A stretch of 58,458 nucleotides of DNA from Planctomyces sp. (GCA_005778115.1 SXKJ01000044.1:1-58458); one strand, 5' to 3'; counted from the stretch's first letter, positions 17,019-26,147 are shown. Numbers and translations are program-made. Notes: generated from the letters alone by a model not told the origin.

Positions 17019-18731
17019 TCAACCTAGCAGCTTTTGAAAGTCTTTGAATATTCGTGTGTTTGCAACATCGTTCGCTTCTAGCCCCGCACGGCGTGCTTGA
17101 AAGATTCCGTACCGCAGTACATCGAAGCCGGCGGTGCTGTGAGCGTCGGTGTTGATGACGATTGGGATGCCTCGGTCCTTCGCGGCGGCGGCGTGGATGT
17201 CGTCCAGGTCGAGTCGGCTGGGATGCGCGTTGATCTCCAACCACGTGCCGTGATCGGCGGCGGCTTTGAGGACGTCTTCAAACGTCAGATCGGCTCCCGG
17301 TCGCTGATTGACCAGGCGGCCGGAAAGATGTCCGATCGCATCGACGTGCGGATTGCGGATCGCGCTGAGCAGTCGTTTGTCGATTTGCTCGCGCGGTTGT
17401 TTCAAGCCGTAGTGCAAAACGGCCAGCACCCAGTCGGCTTCGGCCAGTACGTCATCCGGCAAATCCATCGTCGCGTCTTCGAGGATGTCGCATTCGATCC
17501 CTTTCAGGATTTCGATGCCGCTGATTTCTCCGCGAACTTTGTCGATGGCTTTCCAGTGTGCTCGCAGTCGTTCGGAATCGAGACCGTTGGCCATCGTGAC
17601 TCGCTTCGAGTGATCGGTGATCGCGATGTACTTCAGCCCGCGAGCCTTGGCTGCTTCGGCCATTTCGCGGATTGAGTTCATGCCGTCGGTCGCCGTCGTG
17701 TGCATGTGCAGGTCACCGCAAATGTCTTCGAGCTCGATCAGCTTCGGCAGCTTGCCTTGTTCGGCCAGTTCGATCTCGCCGCGATTCTCACGCAGTTCGG
17801 GAGGAATCCACGGCAGACCGACGGCGCCGTAGACATCTTCCTCAGTACGACTTGCGACCAGTTCGTCGCCGCGAAACAGGCCGTATTCATTGAGCTTCAA
17901 GCCACGTTCTTGCGCTCGCCTGCGGATGACGATGTTGTGTTCTTTCGAGCCGGTGAAGTACTGCGATGCGGCTCCGAATGATTCGTCGGGGACGACTCGC
18001 AGGTCGAGTTCCAATCCCGATCGCAACCGCACGCGCTGCTTCGTGTCTCCACGAGCCAGCACTTTCACCACCAGCGAATTCGCCGCCAGTCGATCCATCG
18101 CGGCGTTGTGATCGGACGACGTCACGAGCACATCGAGATCGCCGACCGTTTCCTTCCGACGCCGGCAACTTCCCGCGACCGTTGCTTGCGTGATGCTGCT
18201 GAGCTGCTGCAGGTCGGCGACGATCGCGTCCGCCTCAGTCTTCGCATCGGCGAGAAAGACACGCTGGCTCGCTTCGGTCGCGAGGGCGAGTCCTTCGAGA
18301 ATCGATTGCTCGGTCTTCTTGCCGAAACCCTTGAGCGCCGCGATGCGACCTTGCTCGGCAGCTTGCTTGAGCGCGTCGAGCGTTTCGAGGCCCAACTCTT
18401 TGAAGAGCGCGGCGACTTTCTTTGGGCCGAGTCCCGGAATGCGCAGCATCTGTACGACGCCGGGCGGAATCTTCGCTTTCAACTCTTCCAACTGCGGCAG
18501 CTGGTCGGTGCGAATGATGACGACGATCTTGTCAGCAAGATCTTTGCCGATTCCTTCCAATTGCAGCAGTTCGCCCGGGTCGCGTTCGACCATCGCCGAC
18601 ACGTCGGCGGAGAACGCTTCGATCGTGCGAGCGGCGTTGCGGTACGCTCGCACGCGGAAGGGGTTCGCGCCGTTGAGTTCCAACAGGTCGGCGAGTTCTT
18701 CAAAGATGCGCGCGACTTCGACGTTTTGCAT
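17019..18731 (-). CDS. polX: DNA polymerase/3'-5' exonuclease PolX
   Basis: Family X DNA polymerase fused to a PHP nuclease domain; repairs gaps in DNA, probably in base excision repair. The 570-residue length is normal. Residues about 1-150 hold the 8-kDa-type and helix-hairpin-helix segments ([30 protein letters not shown]). The polymerase palm carries [17 protein letters not shown] at 187-203 with metal-binding D198 and D200 and a third Asp at D243. The PHP domain begins with [12 protein letters not shown] (H342, H344) and ends with INTDAHS, so both activities look intact. A GC-rich hairpin lies just upstream of the start. Confidence 0.95.
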   Translation of the reverse strand: MQNVEVARIFEELADLLELNGANPFRVRAYRNAARTIEAFSADVSAMVERDPGELLQLEGIGKDLADKIVVIIRTDQLPQLEELKAKIPPGVVQMLRIPGLGPKKVAALFKELGLETLDALKQAAEQGRIAALKGFGKKTEQSILEGLALATEASQRVFLADAKTEADAIVADLQQLSSITQATVAGSCRRRKETVGDLDVLVTSSDHNAAMDRLAANSLVVKVLARGDTKQRVRLRSGLELDLRVVPDESFGAASQYFTGSKEHNIVIRRRAQERGLKLNEYGLFRGDELVASRTEEDVYGAVGLPWIPPELRENRGEIELAEQGKLPKLIELEDICGDLHMHTTATDGMNSIREMAEAAKARGLKYIAITDHSKRVTMANGLDSERLRAHWKAIDKVRGEISGIEILKGIECDILEDATMDLPDDVLAEADWVLAVLHYGLKQPREQIDKRLLSAIRNPHVDAIGHLSGRLVNQRPGADLTFEDVLKAAADHGTWLEINAHPSRLDLDDIHAAAAKDRGIPIVINTDAHSTAGFDVLRYGIFQARRAGLEANDVANTRIFKDFQKLLG

Positions 18732-18746
18732 GGCGCACCTGCCTTT

Positions 18747-18783
18747 GGCGAGCGGGGAGGCGTCAGCCCCCCCCCGGTCGCCT
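18747..18783. repeat. GC-rich hairpin, solo arm
   Basis: GGCGAGCGGGG followed by aggcgtcag and then CCCC...TCGCC; a single arm of the family seen at 14786 and 43884. It lies between the peroxiredoxin stop and the polX start. Confidence 0.7.
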
Positions 18784-18798
18784 GAGTGCTTTGCGAGA

Positions 18799-19389
18799 CT
18801 ACTTCGCGCACTTTGAGAAATACTCTTGGCTTCCCTTCGGGTCCGGCTTCATCGACGCGGAACCGGGCTTCCAGTTGGCCGGGCAGACCTCGCCGTTGGT
18901 CTCGAAGAATTGTAACGCGTCGAGCATTCGGAGCGCCTCGTCCACGCTGCGGCCCAGTGGCAAATCATTAACGAGTGCGTGTCGCACAACGCCCGCCTTG
19001 TCAATCAGGAACAGGCCCCGCAGCGCAATCCCCGCTTCTTCGATCAGTACGCCATAATCGCGAGCGATCGACTTGGTCAAGTCGGCGACCAGCGGATAAT
19101 TGATCTCACCAAGGCCACCTTTGTCGCGCGGCACATCCGTCCAAGCCAGGTGCGTGTAGTGGCTATCGACCGACGCGCCGAGCACTTGGCAACCACGCTT
19201 GGCGAATTCGTCCGCCTTGTCGCTGAACGCGGTGATCTCGGTCGGGCACACGAACGTGAAATCGAGCGGGTAGAAAAACAGCAAGACGTACTTGCCGCGG
19301 TACTCGGACATCGTGATCGGGCGGAATTTACCGCCATCGAGCGCGGTGGCGGTGAAATCGGGAGCGGTCTTCTGCACAAGATTGGACAT
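18799..19389 (-). CDS. Typical 2-Cys peroxiredoxin
   Basis: Reduces hydrogen peroxide and organic peroxides. The 196-residue protein has the peroxidatic Cys C48 in [11 protein letters not shown] and the resolving Cys C169 in [12 protein letters not shown], the AhpC/Prx1 pattern. The YF-type C-terminal tail ([10 protein letters not shown]) is present, as in overoxidation-sensitive Prx1 enzymes. I start at ATG 19389 because GGAG lies 9 bases before it; an earlier in-frame ATG at 19398 directly abuts the GGAG. No AhpF or OxyR is adjacent, so the reductant is probably thioredoxin. Confidence 0.95.
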   Translation of the reverse strand: MSNLVQKTAPDFTATALDGGKFRPITMSEYRGKYVLLFFYPLDFTFVCPTEITAFSDKADEFAKRGCQVLGASVDSHYTHLAWTDVPRDKGGLGEINYPLVADLTKSIARDYGVLIEEAGIALRGLFLIDKAGVVRHALVNDLPLGRSVDEALRMLDALQFFETNGEVCPANWKPGSASMKPDPKGSQEYFSKCAK

Positions 19390-19469
19390 AGTCGTCATCT
19401 CCGGTTGCGGTTGTTGTGTGTCGTGAAGCGCGTCGTGGTATTGTGTTGACCTCGCCGCCGAGTGCAACG

Positions 19470-19820
19470 CTACGACATCGACCGGCGATATGAAAACACG
19501 GCTCCGGCGAGACGGTCCAAACTTTCCAAGAGATCCGCGACGAGTTCCGGCTTCGTCCTGCCGAGTTCCACCGCAAACTCAATGCTTGAGCCGATCTCTT
19601 TAAGAGCTTGATAAGCGGCATCCAATGCATTGACGGATTCCACGGGGGATTCAATCGACCCGGCCGCGACCACTTTCGTCCGCACCCGAACTGCCTGCCG
19701 TTTGATCTCGGTTCCGAGCGCGAACTGGTCATTGCCGGGAAGCGACGTCGCGAACCGATAGCTGCGAACCAACACGCGGATGAGTTCCTCCCAGAACATG
19801 AGATTCTTGTGGTTTCGCAT
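19470..19820 (-). CDS. Four-helix-bundle protein (S23 / rRNA intervening-sequence type)
   Basis: A 116-residue protein of the four-helix-bundle family first noted in intervening sequences of 23S rRNA genes and later found as free-standing genes. The blocks [36 protein letters not shown] and [22 protein letters not shown] are typical helices of this fold. It is not within an rRNA gene here. AAGG precedes the ATG. Function is unknown; the fold often forms pentamers and is sometimes near diversity-generating or defence genes, of which I see none here. Confidence 0.85.
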   Translation of the reverse strand: MRNHKNLMFWEELIRVLVRSYRFATSLPGNDQFALGTEIKRQAVRVRTKVVAAGSIESPVESVNALDAAYQALKEIGSSIEFAVELGRTKPELVADLLESLDRLAGAVFSYRRSMS

Positions 19821-19840
19821 GATTGGCCTTTTGGTTTTGT

Positions 19841-19902
19841 GATAACAGCCGACAGCCCACAGCTTTCAGCCGGCTGTCGGCTGAAAGCTGATGGCTGTTA
19901 TC
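19841..19902. repeat. Inverted repeat between four-helix and NHL genes
   Basis: GATAACAGCC...CAGCTTTCAGCCG (19841-19872) pairs with CGGCTGAAAGCTG...GGCTGTTATC (19878-19902). It runs into the end of the beta-propeller gene. Confidence 0.85.
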
Positions 19903-20986
19903 CCAACTTTTTCAGCTTCGACACGCGTCCGGTCCCAACCCACTCGGCGACAAAGATGCTGCCGTCCGCCGCGAAGCATGCGTCATGCGGATGCACGAAC
20001 TTGCCGTCGACCCACTTCGACCTGTCGCCGCGAATCTGACCGCCGTCCTTGGCCGTGACACGTTCCACATCCGAACCCAACCGAGCGACCACTTCATTCT
20101 TCTCGTTAAGCAGCGTGACGCGCGCGTGCAGTTCGGGAATGCAGAGCAGGTTTTTCCAAGTCTCGGCATTGGCCGGCAGGCCGAAACCTTTGATCGTTTC
20201 GAGGTACTTGCCGTCCATCGAGAAGTATTGCAGCGTGTGATGAGCTCGATCGCAGACGACGATCGACGGCGTGCGGCCCTCGCGCTTGTCGACCCACACT
20301 CCGTGCGGAGTCCGAAACTTTCCTTCGCTGTCGCCGACGCCCCCGAAGCAACTGATCCACTTGCCGTCTTTGTTGTAGCGGTGGCAGTAGGACGCTCCGT
20401 AGCCGTCGATCAACAGGAAACCGCCGTCATCGAGAAACGCAAAGTTCGTCGGTAAGAACCGATTCGGCCCCCAGACTTTGTCCCGTTCCGGGCGATCTTC
20501 CGGCCGAGTGTTCTCACCCGGCGCGTACACGCCGGACTCCATCGGGGCGTATTGCTGCCAGACAATCCCACCCTTGAGATCCATCTTGGCGAACGTCTTG
20601 AGATGCTGATACGCGCAGACATAAAGAAACTCTTCGCTCCCTTCTTGGCGAATCTCGATCCCGTGACCGCCACCCTGAAATTGAGCACCGAACGCGCGGA
20701 TGAACTTTCCTTCGGGATCGAACACGAAGATCGATGGGTGATCTTTCAGGTCGGCTCGCCCTTCGTGGATGACGTAGAGATTGCCTGACTTGTCGACGGC
20801 CACGTTGTGCGTCGTCTGCCAAGTGTATTTTTCGGGAAGCTGCGGCCACTCGTGCTGGACCTCGAAGCGATGCTCCCCTTCGCCGACGATCAGCGGCTTA
20901 TCAGTCTTGCTGGCGGCGACGACAGCCGGAGCGGCAACGATCGCGGCGGCGGTGGTGGTGAGGAATTGGCGGCGTGAGAACGGCAT
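19898..20986 (-). CDS. Tat-exported NHL/6-bladed beta-propeller protein
   Basis: A 362-residue protein that starts with a twin-arginine signal (SRRQFLTTTAAAIVAAPAVVAA), so it is exported folded. The rest consists of repeated NHL-like beta-propeller blades (HNVAVDKSGNLYVIHEG, GVWVDKREG, PHDACFAADGSIFVAEW), a fold used for ligand binding or peptidyl-lyase-type reactions. No catalytic residues are certain. AAAGGA precedes the ATG at 20986. It lies in the minus-strand run with hydrolase, cupin, sugar-kinase and oxidoreductase genes, which suggests a role in polysaccharide or sugar handling; that is inference from position. Confidence 0.85.
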   Translation of the reverse strand: MPFSRRQFLTTTAAAIVAAPAVVAASKTDKPLIVGEGEHRFEVQHEWPQLPEKYTWQTTHNVAVDKSGNLYVIHEGRADLKDHPSIFVFDPEGKFIRAFGAQFQGGGHGIEIRQEGSEEFLYVCAYQHLKTFAKMDLKGGIVWQQYAPMESGVYAPGENTRPEDRPERDKVWGPNRFLPTNFAFLDDGGFLLIDGYGASYCHRYNKDGKWISCFGGVGDSEGKFRTPHGVWVDKREGRTPSIVVCDRAHHTLQYFSMDGKYLETIKGFGLPANAETWKNLLCIPELHARVTLLNEKNEVVARLGSDVERVTAKDGGQIRGDRSKWVDGKFVHPHDACFAADGSIFVAEWVGTGRVSKLKKLG

Positions 20987-21015
20987 GATCGTTTCCTTTG
21001 GGGCATCGAAAATTG

Positions 21016-21040
21016 GTAGCCACGCTCGCCAAGAGCGTGG
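21016..21040. repeat. GTAG-headed hairpin, solo copy
   Basis: GTAGCC then ACGCTC gccaa GAGCGTGG. The 25 bases are identical to 1371-1395, 20 kb away, which shows that the element is dispersed. Confidence 0.88.
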
Positions 21041-21041
21041 A

Positions 21042-22166
21042 TTATCGCAACACGCGGTCGAACAGTTCATAAGCCTGCTGCCGCATCTCGTTCGGAAAAT
21101 CGTGATCGCAGTCGGGGTGCTCGACGCGCAAGCGGTCTTCGTGGCCGTGCAGCTTGAAAACCTCGCGAGCAGCCGCCGCCACGCGGTCCACGCTGGCGGC
21201 TCGGAAGTTCGAGTCCTTCAGCGGCGCAACGATCAACACGTGGCGCGGAGCCAACGCTCCCACCAGCTCGTGAAAGTCGAACGGGATGTCCTGCAAGCGA
21301 CCACGATACTCGCCTAACTTGAGCATGTACCGTGTCTGACACCAACCCTTTTCGGGAAACCAGTTCTTCTCATTCCCATCGTAGTAATCGAGGTACGAAT
21401 CGAGTCCACAGCTCGACACGACCGCTTGAATGCGATCGTCAAAGAACGCCGTGTAGACCGAATTGTGTCCGCCGAGCGAGTGCCCGATCGTGCCAAACGC
21501 TCCCGCTTTCACGTACGGCAGCGATTCGAGCAGATCGAGTCCGCGCATGTTGTCCCACACGGCTTTGAGCGTCCCGCTCTGCCAACCCAGTGCATTCACA
21601 TCCGGCTGATACTTCGCGAGCAGTGGGTAATTGGGCGCGAGCGTGACATAGCCGCGCTCGGCGAGTTCGCTGGCATATTGCCGGTTCGGTCGACCGCCCA
21701 ATCCGACGACCACTCCGTGACCGACGACGTTGTCCGTTCCGTGAAGACAGAGCACGGCAGGAGCTTTTTTGCCGCTGTCATCCAGCACGGCTTTCGGAAT
21801 GCAGAGATACGCCGGCACGCGCGAATCTGGCTCCGAAGAATACGTCACAAGCCGTCGCATGTAGGTGCCACAATCGACTTGCTCGTCGATCTTCACGTCG
21901 AGCGGACAGCGTTTCTCCTTGCCGGGGAGCTTGCCCATGACGGCCTGTGCCCCTTGGACGATCTCCGCGCGGCGTTTGAGCCAATCGGCCGGCGTCTTGA
22001 CCGGCTGTTGCTCGTTGTTGGGGCCGCGATAGAGCAGCAGCTTGTCGCGCGGCAGACGCGGTGTTGGGAGTTCATCGCACCAAGCGTTTGAGACCGAGAG
22101 GCAGATGCTAAGAACAGAAAAAGTTAGGACAGAAAGATAAGACAAGCGGCGCTGGAATCTCTGCAT
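21042..22166 (-). CDS. Secreted alpha/beta hydrolase
   Basis: A 374-residue exported hydrolase of the dienelactone-hydrolase/acetyl-xylan-esterase type. The signal peptide (LTFSVLSICLSVSNAWC) may end at a Cys. The catalytic Ser lies in the nucleophile elbow FGTIGHSLGGHNS; earlier, AVLCLHGTDNVVG carries the oxyanion region; a C-terminal DCDHDFPNEM supplies the likely His. Substrate is unknown; in this gene run a deacetylation or ester cleavage of plant or algal carbohydrate is plausible. GGAGG lies 8 bases before the ATG at 22166. The gene end is 2 bases from a GTAG hairpin. Confidence 0.86.
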   Translation of the reverse strand: MQRFQRRLSYLSVLTFSVLSICLSVSNAWCDELPTPRLPRDKLLLYRGPNNEQQPVKTPADWLKRRAEIVQGAQAVMGKLPGKEKRCPLDVKIDEQVDCGTYMRRLVTYSSEPDSRVPAYLCIPKAVLDDSGKKAPAVLCLHGTDNVVGHGVVVGLGGRPNRQYASELAERGYVTLAPNYPLLAKYQPDVNALGWQSGTLKAVWDNMRGLDLLESLPYVKAGAFGTIGHSLGGHNSVYTAFFDDRIQAVVSSCGLDSYLDYYDGNEKNWFPEKGWCQTRYMLKLGEYRGRLQDIPFDFHELVGALAPRHVLIVAPLKDSNFRAASVDRVAAAAREVFKLHGHEDRLRVEHPDCDHDFPNEMRQQAYELFDRVLR

Positions 22167-22208
22167 TTTTCTGTCCTCCATCTTTCTGTTACCGATCCCC
22201 TTCCTGCA

Positions 22209-22577
22209 TCACGACTCCGTCTTGCCGACGGGTGGGATGTAGTGATTCACCAATTCGGCGTAGTCCTCGCGCACGGGACTAAAGACGTCCAGCACCAAGC
22301 AGGGGCCGCCAACGGCCACCGCTCGATGTTTGACGTTTGGCGGAATCAAAAACATCGAACCGGGTTGGCAGAGTCGAGTCTCATCGCCGATCGTCAACTC
22401 CAGCGTGCCGCGAATCAACATCCCACCTTGCTCGTGCGGATGCGAGTGCAGCGGCACCTCGGCCCCTTCATCCATTTCGAGATGTGAGAGCATCAAGTTC
22501 TTGCCGAACGGAGTCCGCATCCGACAACCGGGGACCGGTTCAATCGGCTGAAACTCGGAGATATTGATGAAGCCCAT
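22209..22577 (-). CDS. Cupin-domain protein
   Basis: A 122-residue single-domain cupin. The metal-binding motif is PLHSHPHEQGGMLIRGTLEL (His residues and a Glu-type ligand) followed by the second motif region GSMFLIPPNVKHRAVAVGG. Proteins like this act as sugar isomerases, epimerases or ligand sensors; KdgF-type cupins, which work on uronate breakdown products, share this size and would fit beside a KdgK-like kinase, but the match is only general. GGAG lies 6 bases before the ATG at 22577. Upstream, the palindrome at 22588-22698 directly abuts this ribosome-binding site. Confidence 0.87.
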   Translation of the reverse strand: MGFINISEFQPIEPVPGCRMRTPFGKNLMLSHLEMDEGAEVPLHSHPHEQGGMLIRGTLELTIGDETRLCQPGSMFLIPPNVKHRAVAVGGPCLVLDVFSPVREDYAELVNHYIPPVGKTES

Positions 22578-22587
22578 GCTGATCTCC

Positions 22588-22698
22588 GTAGCCGTCATCG
22601 CTCCGCGTGACGAGCCGAGCGCTTCCTGGCGGCGACTTTTTTCAGTGATGCCAGCCGTGTGAAGCGTTCGGCTCATCACGCGGGAGCGCGATGGCTAC
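22588..22698. repeat. GTAG-headed palindrome upstream of cupin gene
   Basis: Arms 22588-22625 and 22661-22698 both begin GTAGCC when read inward and share CGCTC..CGCGTGA(C/T)GAGCCGA. The arm-internal ends GTC/GAC on the left against ATC/GAT on the right are a compensating change. Confidence 0.82.
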
Positions 22699-22704
22699 AT
22701 AGTG

Positions 22705-23778
22705 CTACCGCTGAATCCGCGCCGAGCCACCCTTCGCGAAGGCTTCGACTTGATCGACGGTCGCCATCGTGGTGTCGCCGGGGAAGGTCGTGAGCAGCGC
22801 GCCGTGAGCCCAGCCGAGCCGGATTGCCTCTTCCGGCGGGCGGCCGGTCAACAGGCCATAGATGAAGCCGGCCGCGTAGCCGTCGCCACCGCCGACACGG
22901 TCATACACGCCGAGTTCACATGTTGGAGCCTGATACGTCTTCCCTTCGAGCCAGCAGACGGCGCTCCAATCGTGCTTGTTGGTCGTGTGGACTTCACGGA
23001 GCGTGGTGGCGACGCCTTTGACGTTCGGCAGTTGCTTGACGACGTCGTCCATCATGCCGAAGAACGCGGCGGGGTCGAGCTTGCCTTTGGTCTCGACGTC
23101 TTGCCCCTTCAAGCCGAGACCTTTCTGCAAGTCCTCTTCGTTGCCGACGACGACATCGACGTTCTCGCAGATTCGTCGCAGCGTCGCTTGAGCCGTCTCC
23201 AGGCCACCGGAGATCTGCCAGAGCTTCGCGCGGAAGTTGAGATCAAACGAGACAATCGCTCCCGCCGCCTTTGCCGCCTGCATCCCTTCGATGATCAGAT
23301 CGGGAGTCGTGGACGACAGCGCCGCGAAGATGCCACCGCTGTGGAACCAGCGCACGCCGCCAGCCATGATCGACTTCCAATCGAAGTCTCCCTTCTTGAG
23401 CTGAGCGGCCGCCTCGTTGCAGCGGTTGTAGAACACGACGGGAGCACGGACTCCCAAACCTTGATCGCTGTAAACCGTCGCCATGTTCGGACCCGTCACG
23501 CCGTCATGCTTGAATTGTTTGTAGAACGGCTTCACCCCCATCGCGCGAACTCGTTCGGCAATCAGGTCGCCGACCGGGTAATTGACCATCGCGCTGGCAA
23601 TGCCGGTGTTCAGCTTGAAGCAGTCCGAGAGATTTGCCGCGACGTTGAATTCGCCGCCGCTGACGTGGATGTCACACTTTGTCGCCTTGCGGAACGGGAT
23701 GATGCCGGTGTCGAGCCGATGCACGAGAGCACCCAGAGACAGGAAATCCAACGCACCAGTTTTCGAGATGTTGAGCAT
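22705..23778 (-). CDS. PfkB-family sugar kinase, KDG-kinase-like
   Basis: ATP-dependent carbohydrate kinase of the ribokinase/PfkB family, 357 residues. The N-terminal substrate region has HVSGGEFNVAANLSDCFKL, and the C-terminal ATP site and catalytic Asp are in YDRVGGGDGYAAGFIYGLL. The nearest match I can judge is 2-keto-3-deoxygluconate kinase, which feeds 2-keto-3-deoxygluconate into the Entner-Doudoroff route; a fructose- or aminosugar-type kinase cannot be excluded. I start at ATG 23778, where MLNISKTGALDFLSLG begins the fold. It lies directly downstream of the Gfo/Idh/MocA gene; the gap carries a palindrome. Confidence 0.87.
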   Translation of the reverse strand: MLNISKTGALDFLSLGALVHRLDTGIIPFRKATKCDIHVSGGEFNVAANLSDCFKLNTGIASAMVNYPVGDLIAERVRAMGVKPFYKQFKHDGVTGPNMATVYSDQGLGVRAPVVFYNRCNEAAAQLKKGDFDWKSIMAGGVRWFHSGGIFAALSSTTPDLIIEGMQAAKAAGAIVSFDLNFRAKLWQISGGLETAQATLRRICENVDVVVGNEEDLQKGLGLKGQDVETKGKLDPAAFFGMMDDVVKQLPNVKGVATTLREVHTTNKHDWSAVCWLEGKTYQAPTCELGVYDRVGGGDGYAAGFIYGLLTGRPPEEAIRLGWAHGALLTTFPGDTTMATVDQVEAFAKGGSARIQR

Positions 23779-23802
23779 GGTTCGGTCTTTCGTTGAAGTG
23801 AT

Positions 23803-23863
23803 TAGGACGGGCACTTCTACCCGTCCTGGGTGAGAGATGAGACGGGCAGGAGTGCCCGTCCTA
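23803..23863. repeat. GTAG-headed palindrome at end of Gfo/Idh gene
   Basis: TAGGACGGGCACTTCTACCC (23803 on) pairs with GCCCGTCCTA (ending 23863). Read on the minus strand the right arm begins GTAGGACGGGC, and its TAG (23861-23863) is the stop codon of the oxidoreductase gene. Confidence 0.87.
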
Positions 23864-25180
23864 CAGTCCGGCGACCTCAAAGCCTTTGCGATAATCCTTG
23901 GTCACGAACGAATCCGCCTTTGATGAGTTGCGTGCCTTCAGCGCGGCGGAATCCCAATCGAGCTTTTCTCCGGCACGGAACGCGACAATGCCGAGCAGCA
24001 CGGTCTCCGTCAATGCACCGGAGTAATCGAAGTTGCAAGTCGTCGGCGAGCCAGTCTTGCAGGCTTGGACCCACTCGCGCCAATGCCCGACCGAAGCGGG
24101 GATCGACTTCTCTGGAGCTTTGAAGTCCACGAACTTGTCTTGCGGAAGCAAGATGTATCGACCGTAGTCGGCAACGAGCATTCCCTTGTCGCCAACGAAC
24201 AGCGCACCGAGTCCCCATTCGCTGAGCGACCGGCCGCTGGGGTCTTTCGTGTTCTTGACGAGATCGTGATGCGCGCCGCCATCCGACCAATGAAACTTCA
24301 CGGCTGGCATATCACCGCGAGCGGGAAAATCGAAATCGCACTTAGTCCAGGCGGGTGCTCCGTCGGGATGCAGCTCCGGACCTTCGCACGCGGCGGAGGT
24401 CGGGTATCGCAGATTCAACGCCCAGAACGGCAAGTCCATGACGTGACAGGCCATGTCGCCAAACGTCCCGGAGCCGTATTCCCAGAAGCGTCGCCAGTTG
24501 GCCGGATGAATGCCGTCGCAGAACTCGCGCTGCTTGGCCGGACCGAGCCACACATCCCAATTCAGATGCGCGGGGGCCGGCTTCGGTGCTCCGAAGCGAC
24601 CGTCGGACCAACCTTTGTTGCACCAGTTGTAGACCTCGCGAACCGGCCCGATCGCGCCGCTTTGAATGACCTCGACGACTCGGCGGTAGTTGTCGCCGGC
24701 GTGAATCTGAGTCCCCATCTGCGTGGCGACTTTGTGCTTCTTGGCCAACCCCGCCAACACGCGAGCCTCACGCACCGTGTGAGCCAGCGGCTTCTCGCAA
24801 TAGACGTGCTTGCCCAGCGTCATCGCCAGCGCGCTGGGGGGAGCGTGCGTGTGATCGGCGGTCGAGACGACGACCGCGTCGATCTTGCCGGACATCTTGT
24901 CGAACATCTCGCGATAGTCCTCGAACTTCGTCGCGTCCGGGAATCGCTCGCCCGCTTTGCCGAGATTATTTCGATCGACGTCACACAGCGCGACCATGTT
25001 CTCGCTGACGAGATTGTTGACGTTGTCGCCCCCTTTGCCGGCAACGCCGACGATCGCGAGATTCAGCTTTTCATTCGGCGACTTCGATTGAGCAAAGCTG
25101 CGATCGGACATCCCCACCCACCACGCGGTCGCGGCGGCGGAGGTTCCCAGAAACTGACGACGGCTGAGGCGGCGAGACAT
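23861..25180 (-). CDS. Gfo/Idh/MocA-family oxidoreductase, Tat-exported
   Basis: NAD(P)-dependent sugar-type dehydrogenase family, 439 residues. A twin-arginine signal (SRRLSRRQFLGTSAAATAWW) precedes the Rossmann domain (KLNLAIVGVAGKGGDNVNNL) and the EKP motif (VYCEKPLAHTVREAR) with its conserved Lys. The C-terminal domain has the GGxHHDLVKN-like region typical of the large planctomycete expansion of this family. Export by Tat with a bound nucleotide is known for Zymomonas GFOR. The substrate is unknown. It appears to head the minus-strand carbohydrate run (25180 down to 19898) and is divergent from the LOG gene. Confidence 0.93.
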   Translation of the reverse strand: MSRRLSRRQFLGTSAAATAWWVGMSDRSFAQSKSPNEKLNLAIVGVAGKGGDNVNNLVSENMVALCDVDRNNLGKAGERFPDATKFEDYREMFDKMSGKIDAVVVSTADHTHAPPSALAMTLGKHVYCEKPLAHTVREARVLAGLAKKHKVATQMGTQIHAGDNYRRVVEVIQSGAIGPVREVYNWCNKGWSDGRFGAPKPAPAHLNWDVWLGPAKQREFCDGIHPANWRRFWEYGSGTFGDMACHVMDLPFWALNLRYPTSAACEGPELHPDGAPAWTKCDFDFPARGDMPAVKFHWSDGGAHHDLVKNTKDPSGRSLSEWGLGALFVGDKGMLVADYGRYILLPQDKFVDFKAPEKSIPASVGHWREWVQACKTGSPTTCNFDYSGALTETVLLGIVAFRAGEKLDWDSAALKARNSSKADSFVTKDYRKGFEVAGL

Positions 25181-25307
25181 GGCGGGAATTCCTTGAGCAA
25201 GCGGAAGAGGTTCGACGTTTCCAGAAAGGTGACGGCAGTTTGCAGAGTGGCACGCGAGTTTTCAAACTCCGCGACCTCGATGAGTTCGTAGAAGCGAAGG
25301 AAAGATC

Positions 25308-25874
25308 ATGAGACTGCGGCGTCTGTGTGTGTTCTGTGGATCGAAGGTCGGAACCGACGAACGATACCGAGCAGCGGCTGTCGAATTGGGACGACTGTTG
25401 GTCCGCGAGAGGATCGGTCTAGTCTACGGCGGAGGCAGCATCGGACTGATGGGGGTGATCGCAGACGCGGTCCTGGCCGAGGGAGGCGAAGTGATCGGCG
25501 TCATTCCCGAATCGCTGGCGACCGAAGAACTCTTGCATCCCTGCGTCGCCGACATGCGGGTGGTCGGTTCGATGCACGCTCGCAAGGCGTTGATGGCCGA
25601 GTTGTCGGATGCCTTCATCGCGATGCCGGGCGGATTCGGGACGTTCGAGGAATTCTTTGAGGTCGTGACGTGGTCGCAGTTGAAACTGCATTCCAAGCTG
25701 ACCGGGTTGCTGAACGTCGGCGGCTACTACGATCCGCTCGTGCGGTTGGTCGATCACGCGGTGCAAGAAGGATTCATCAAGCCGAAACATCGCGGCTTGC
25801 TAGTCATCGAGGAACGGCCCGACATATTGCTCAGCCGGCTTGCGGCCGAGACGGTGGTCGATGAGCCGAAGTGA
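25308..25874 (+). CDS. LOG-family protein (TIGR00730-type nucleoside 5'-monophosphate phosphoribohydrolase)
   Basis: Cleaves the N-glycosidic bond of nucleoside monophosphates; in plants and actinobacteria LOG proteins release active cytokinin. The 188-residue protein has the Rossmann start LCVFCGSKVG, LVYGGGSIGLMGVIADAVL, SMHARK (residues 88-93) and the catalytic PGGFGTFEE (107-115). All family residues look present. AAGGA lies 6 bases before the ATG. It is a single plus-strand gene divergent from the Gfo/Idh gene, and is followed by a GTAG palindrome. In bacteria outside phytopathogens its real substrate is uncertain; AMP is common. Confidence 0.93.
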   Translation: MRLRRLCVFCGSKVGTDERYRAAAVELGRLLVRERIGLVYGGGSIGLMGVIADAVLAEGGEVIGVIPESLATEELLHPCVADMRVVGSMHARKALMAELSDAFIAMPGGFGTFEEFFEVVTWSQLKLHSKLTGLLNVGGYYDPLVRLVDHAVQEGFIKPKHRGLLVIEERPDILLSRLAAETVVDEPK

Positions 25875-25875
25875 G

Positions 25876-25934
25876 CAAAGTAGACGAGCCACTCCGTGAC
25901 TCGAATCGAGTTACAGAGTGACTCGTCTACTTTG
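25876..25934. repeat. GTAG-headed palindromic element
   Basis: Arms of 29 bases with three mismatches: AAAGTAGACGAGCCACTC on the left and, read inward, AAAGTAGACGAGTCACTC on the right. Follows the LOG gene stop. Confidence 0.88.
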
Positions 25935-25965
25935 ATCCCCCTCCCAATGGCAATTCTTGCCGCTC

Positions 25966-25996
25966 GACCGCGACAACTAGGTGAGTTGTAGCGGTC
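25966..25996. repeat. Short hairpin upstream of YTV gene
   Basis: GACCGC, one mismatch, ACAACT, loop aggtg, AGTTGT, one mismatch, GCGGTC: a 12-pair stem about 200 bases before the YTV start. Could be an operator or leader hairpin, or another dispersed palindrome. Confidence 0.6.
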
Positions 25997-26113
25997 TGTA
26001 AAGCTGCGCCGACATTTTCGGCTGCCATCCGCCAACAGCGATCGGCTTTGGGCACAGTCTTCAGCGGCCGAGTGCCGATGGACGATGACGACAAGTGAGA
26101 AGGCTCCCGGTGA

Positions 26114-26147
26114 GTCCACGGAGTGGGCATCGGCCCACGGAGTGGAC
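26114..26147. repeat. Hairpin pair with inverted GGA loops
   Basis: GTCCAC gga GTGGGC, atcg, GCCCAC gga GTGGAC. Each half is a small hairpin and the halves also pair with each other except at the three loop bases. It ends 46 bases before the YTV start. Confidence 0.75.

Noticed and set aside
15851-17047. 398-codon open frame on the plus strand
   Set aside because: Antisense shadow of the D-threonine-aldolase-type gene, with no recognisable domain; such shadows are expected in GC-rich genes.
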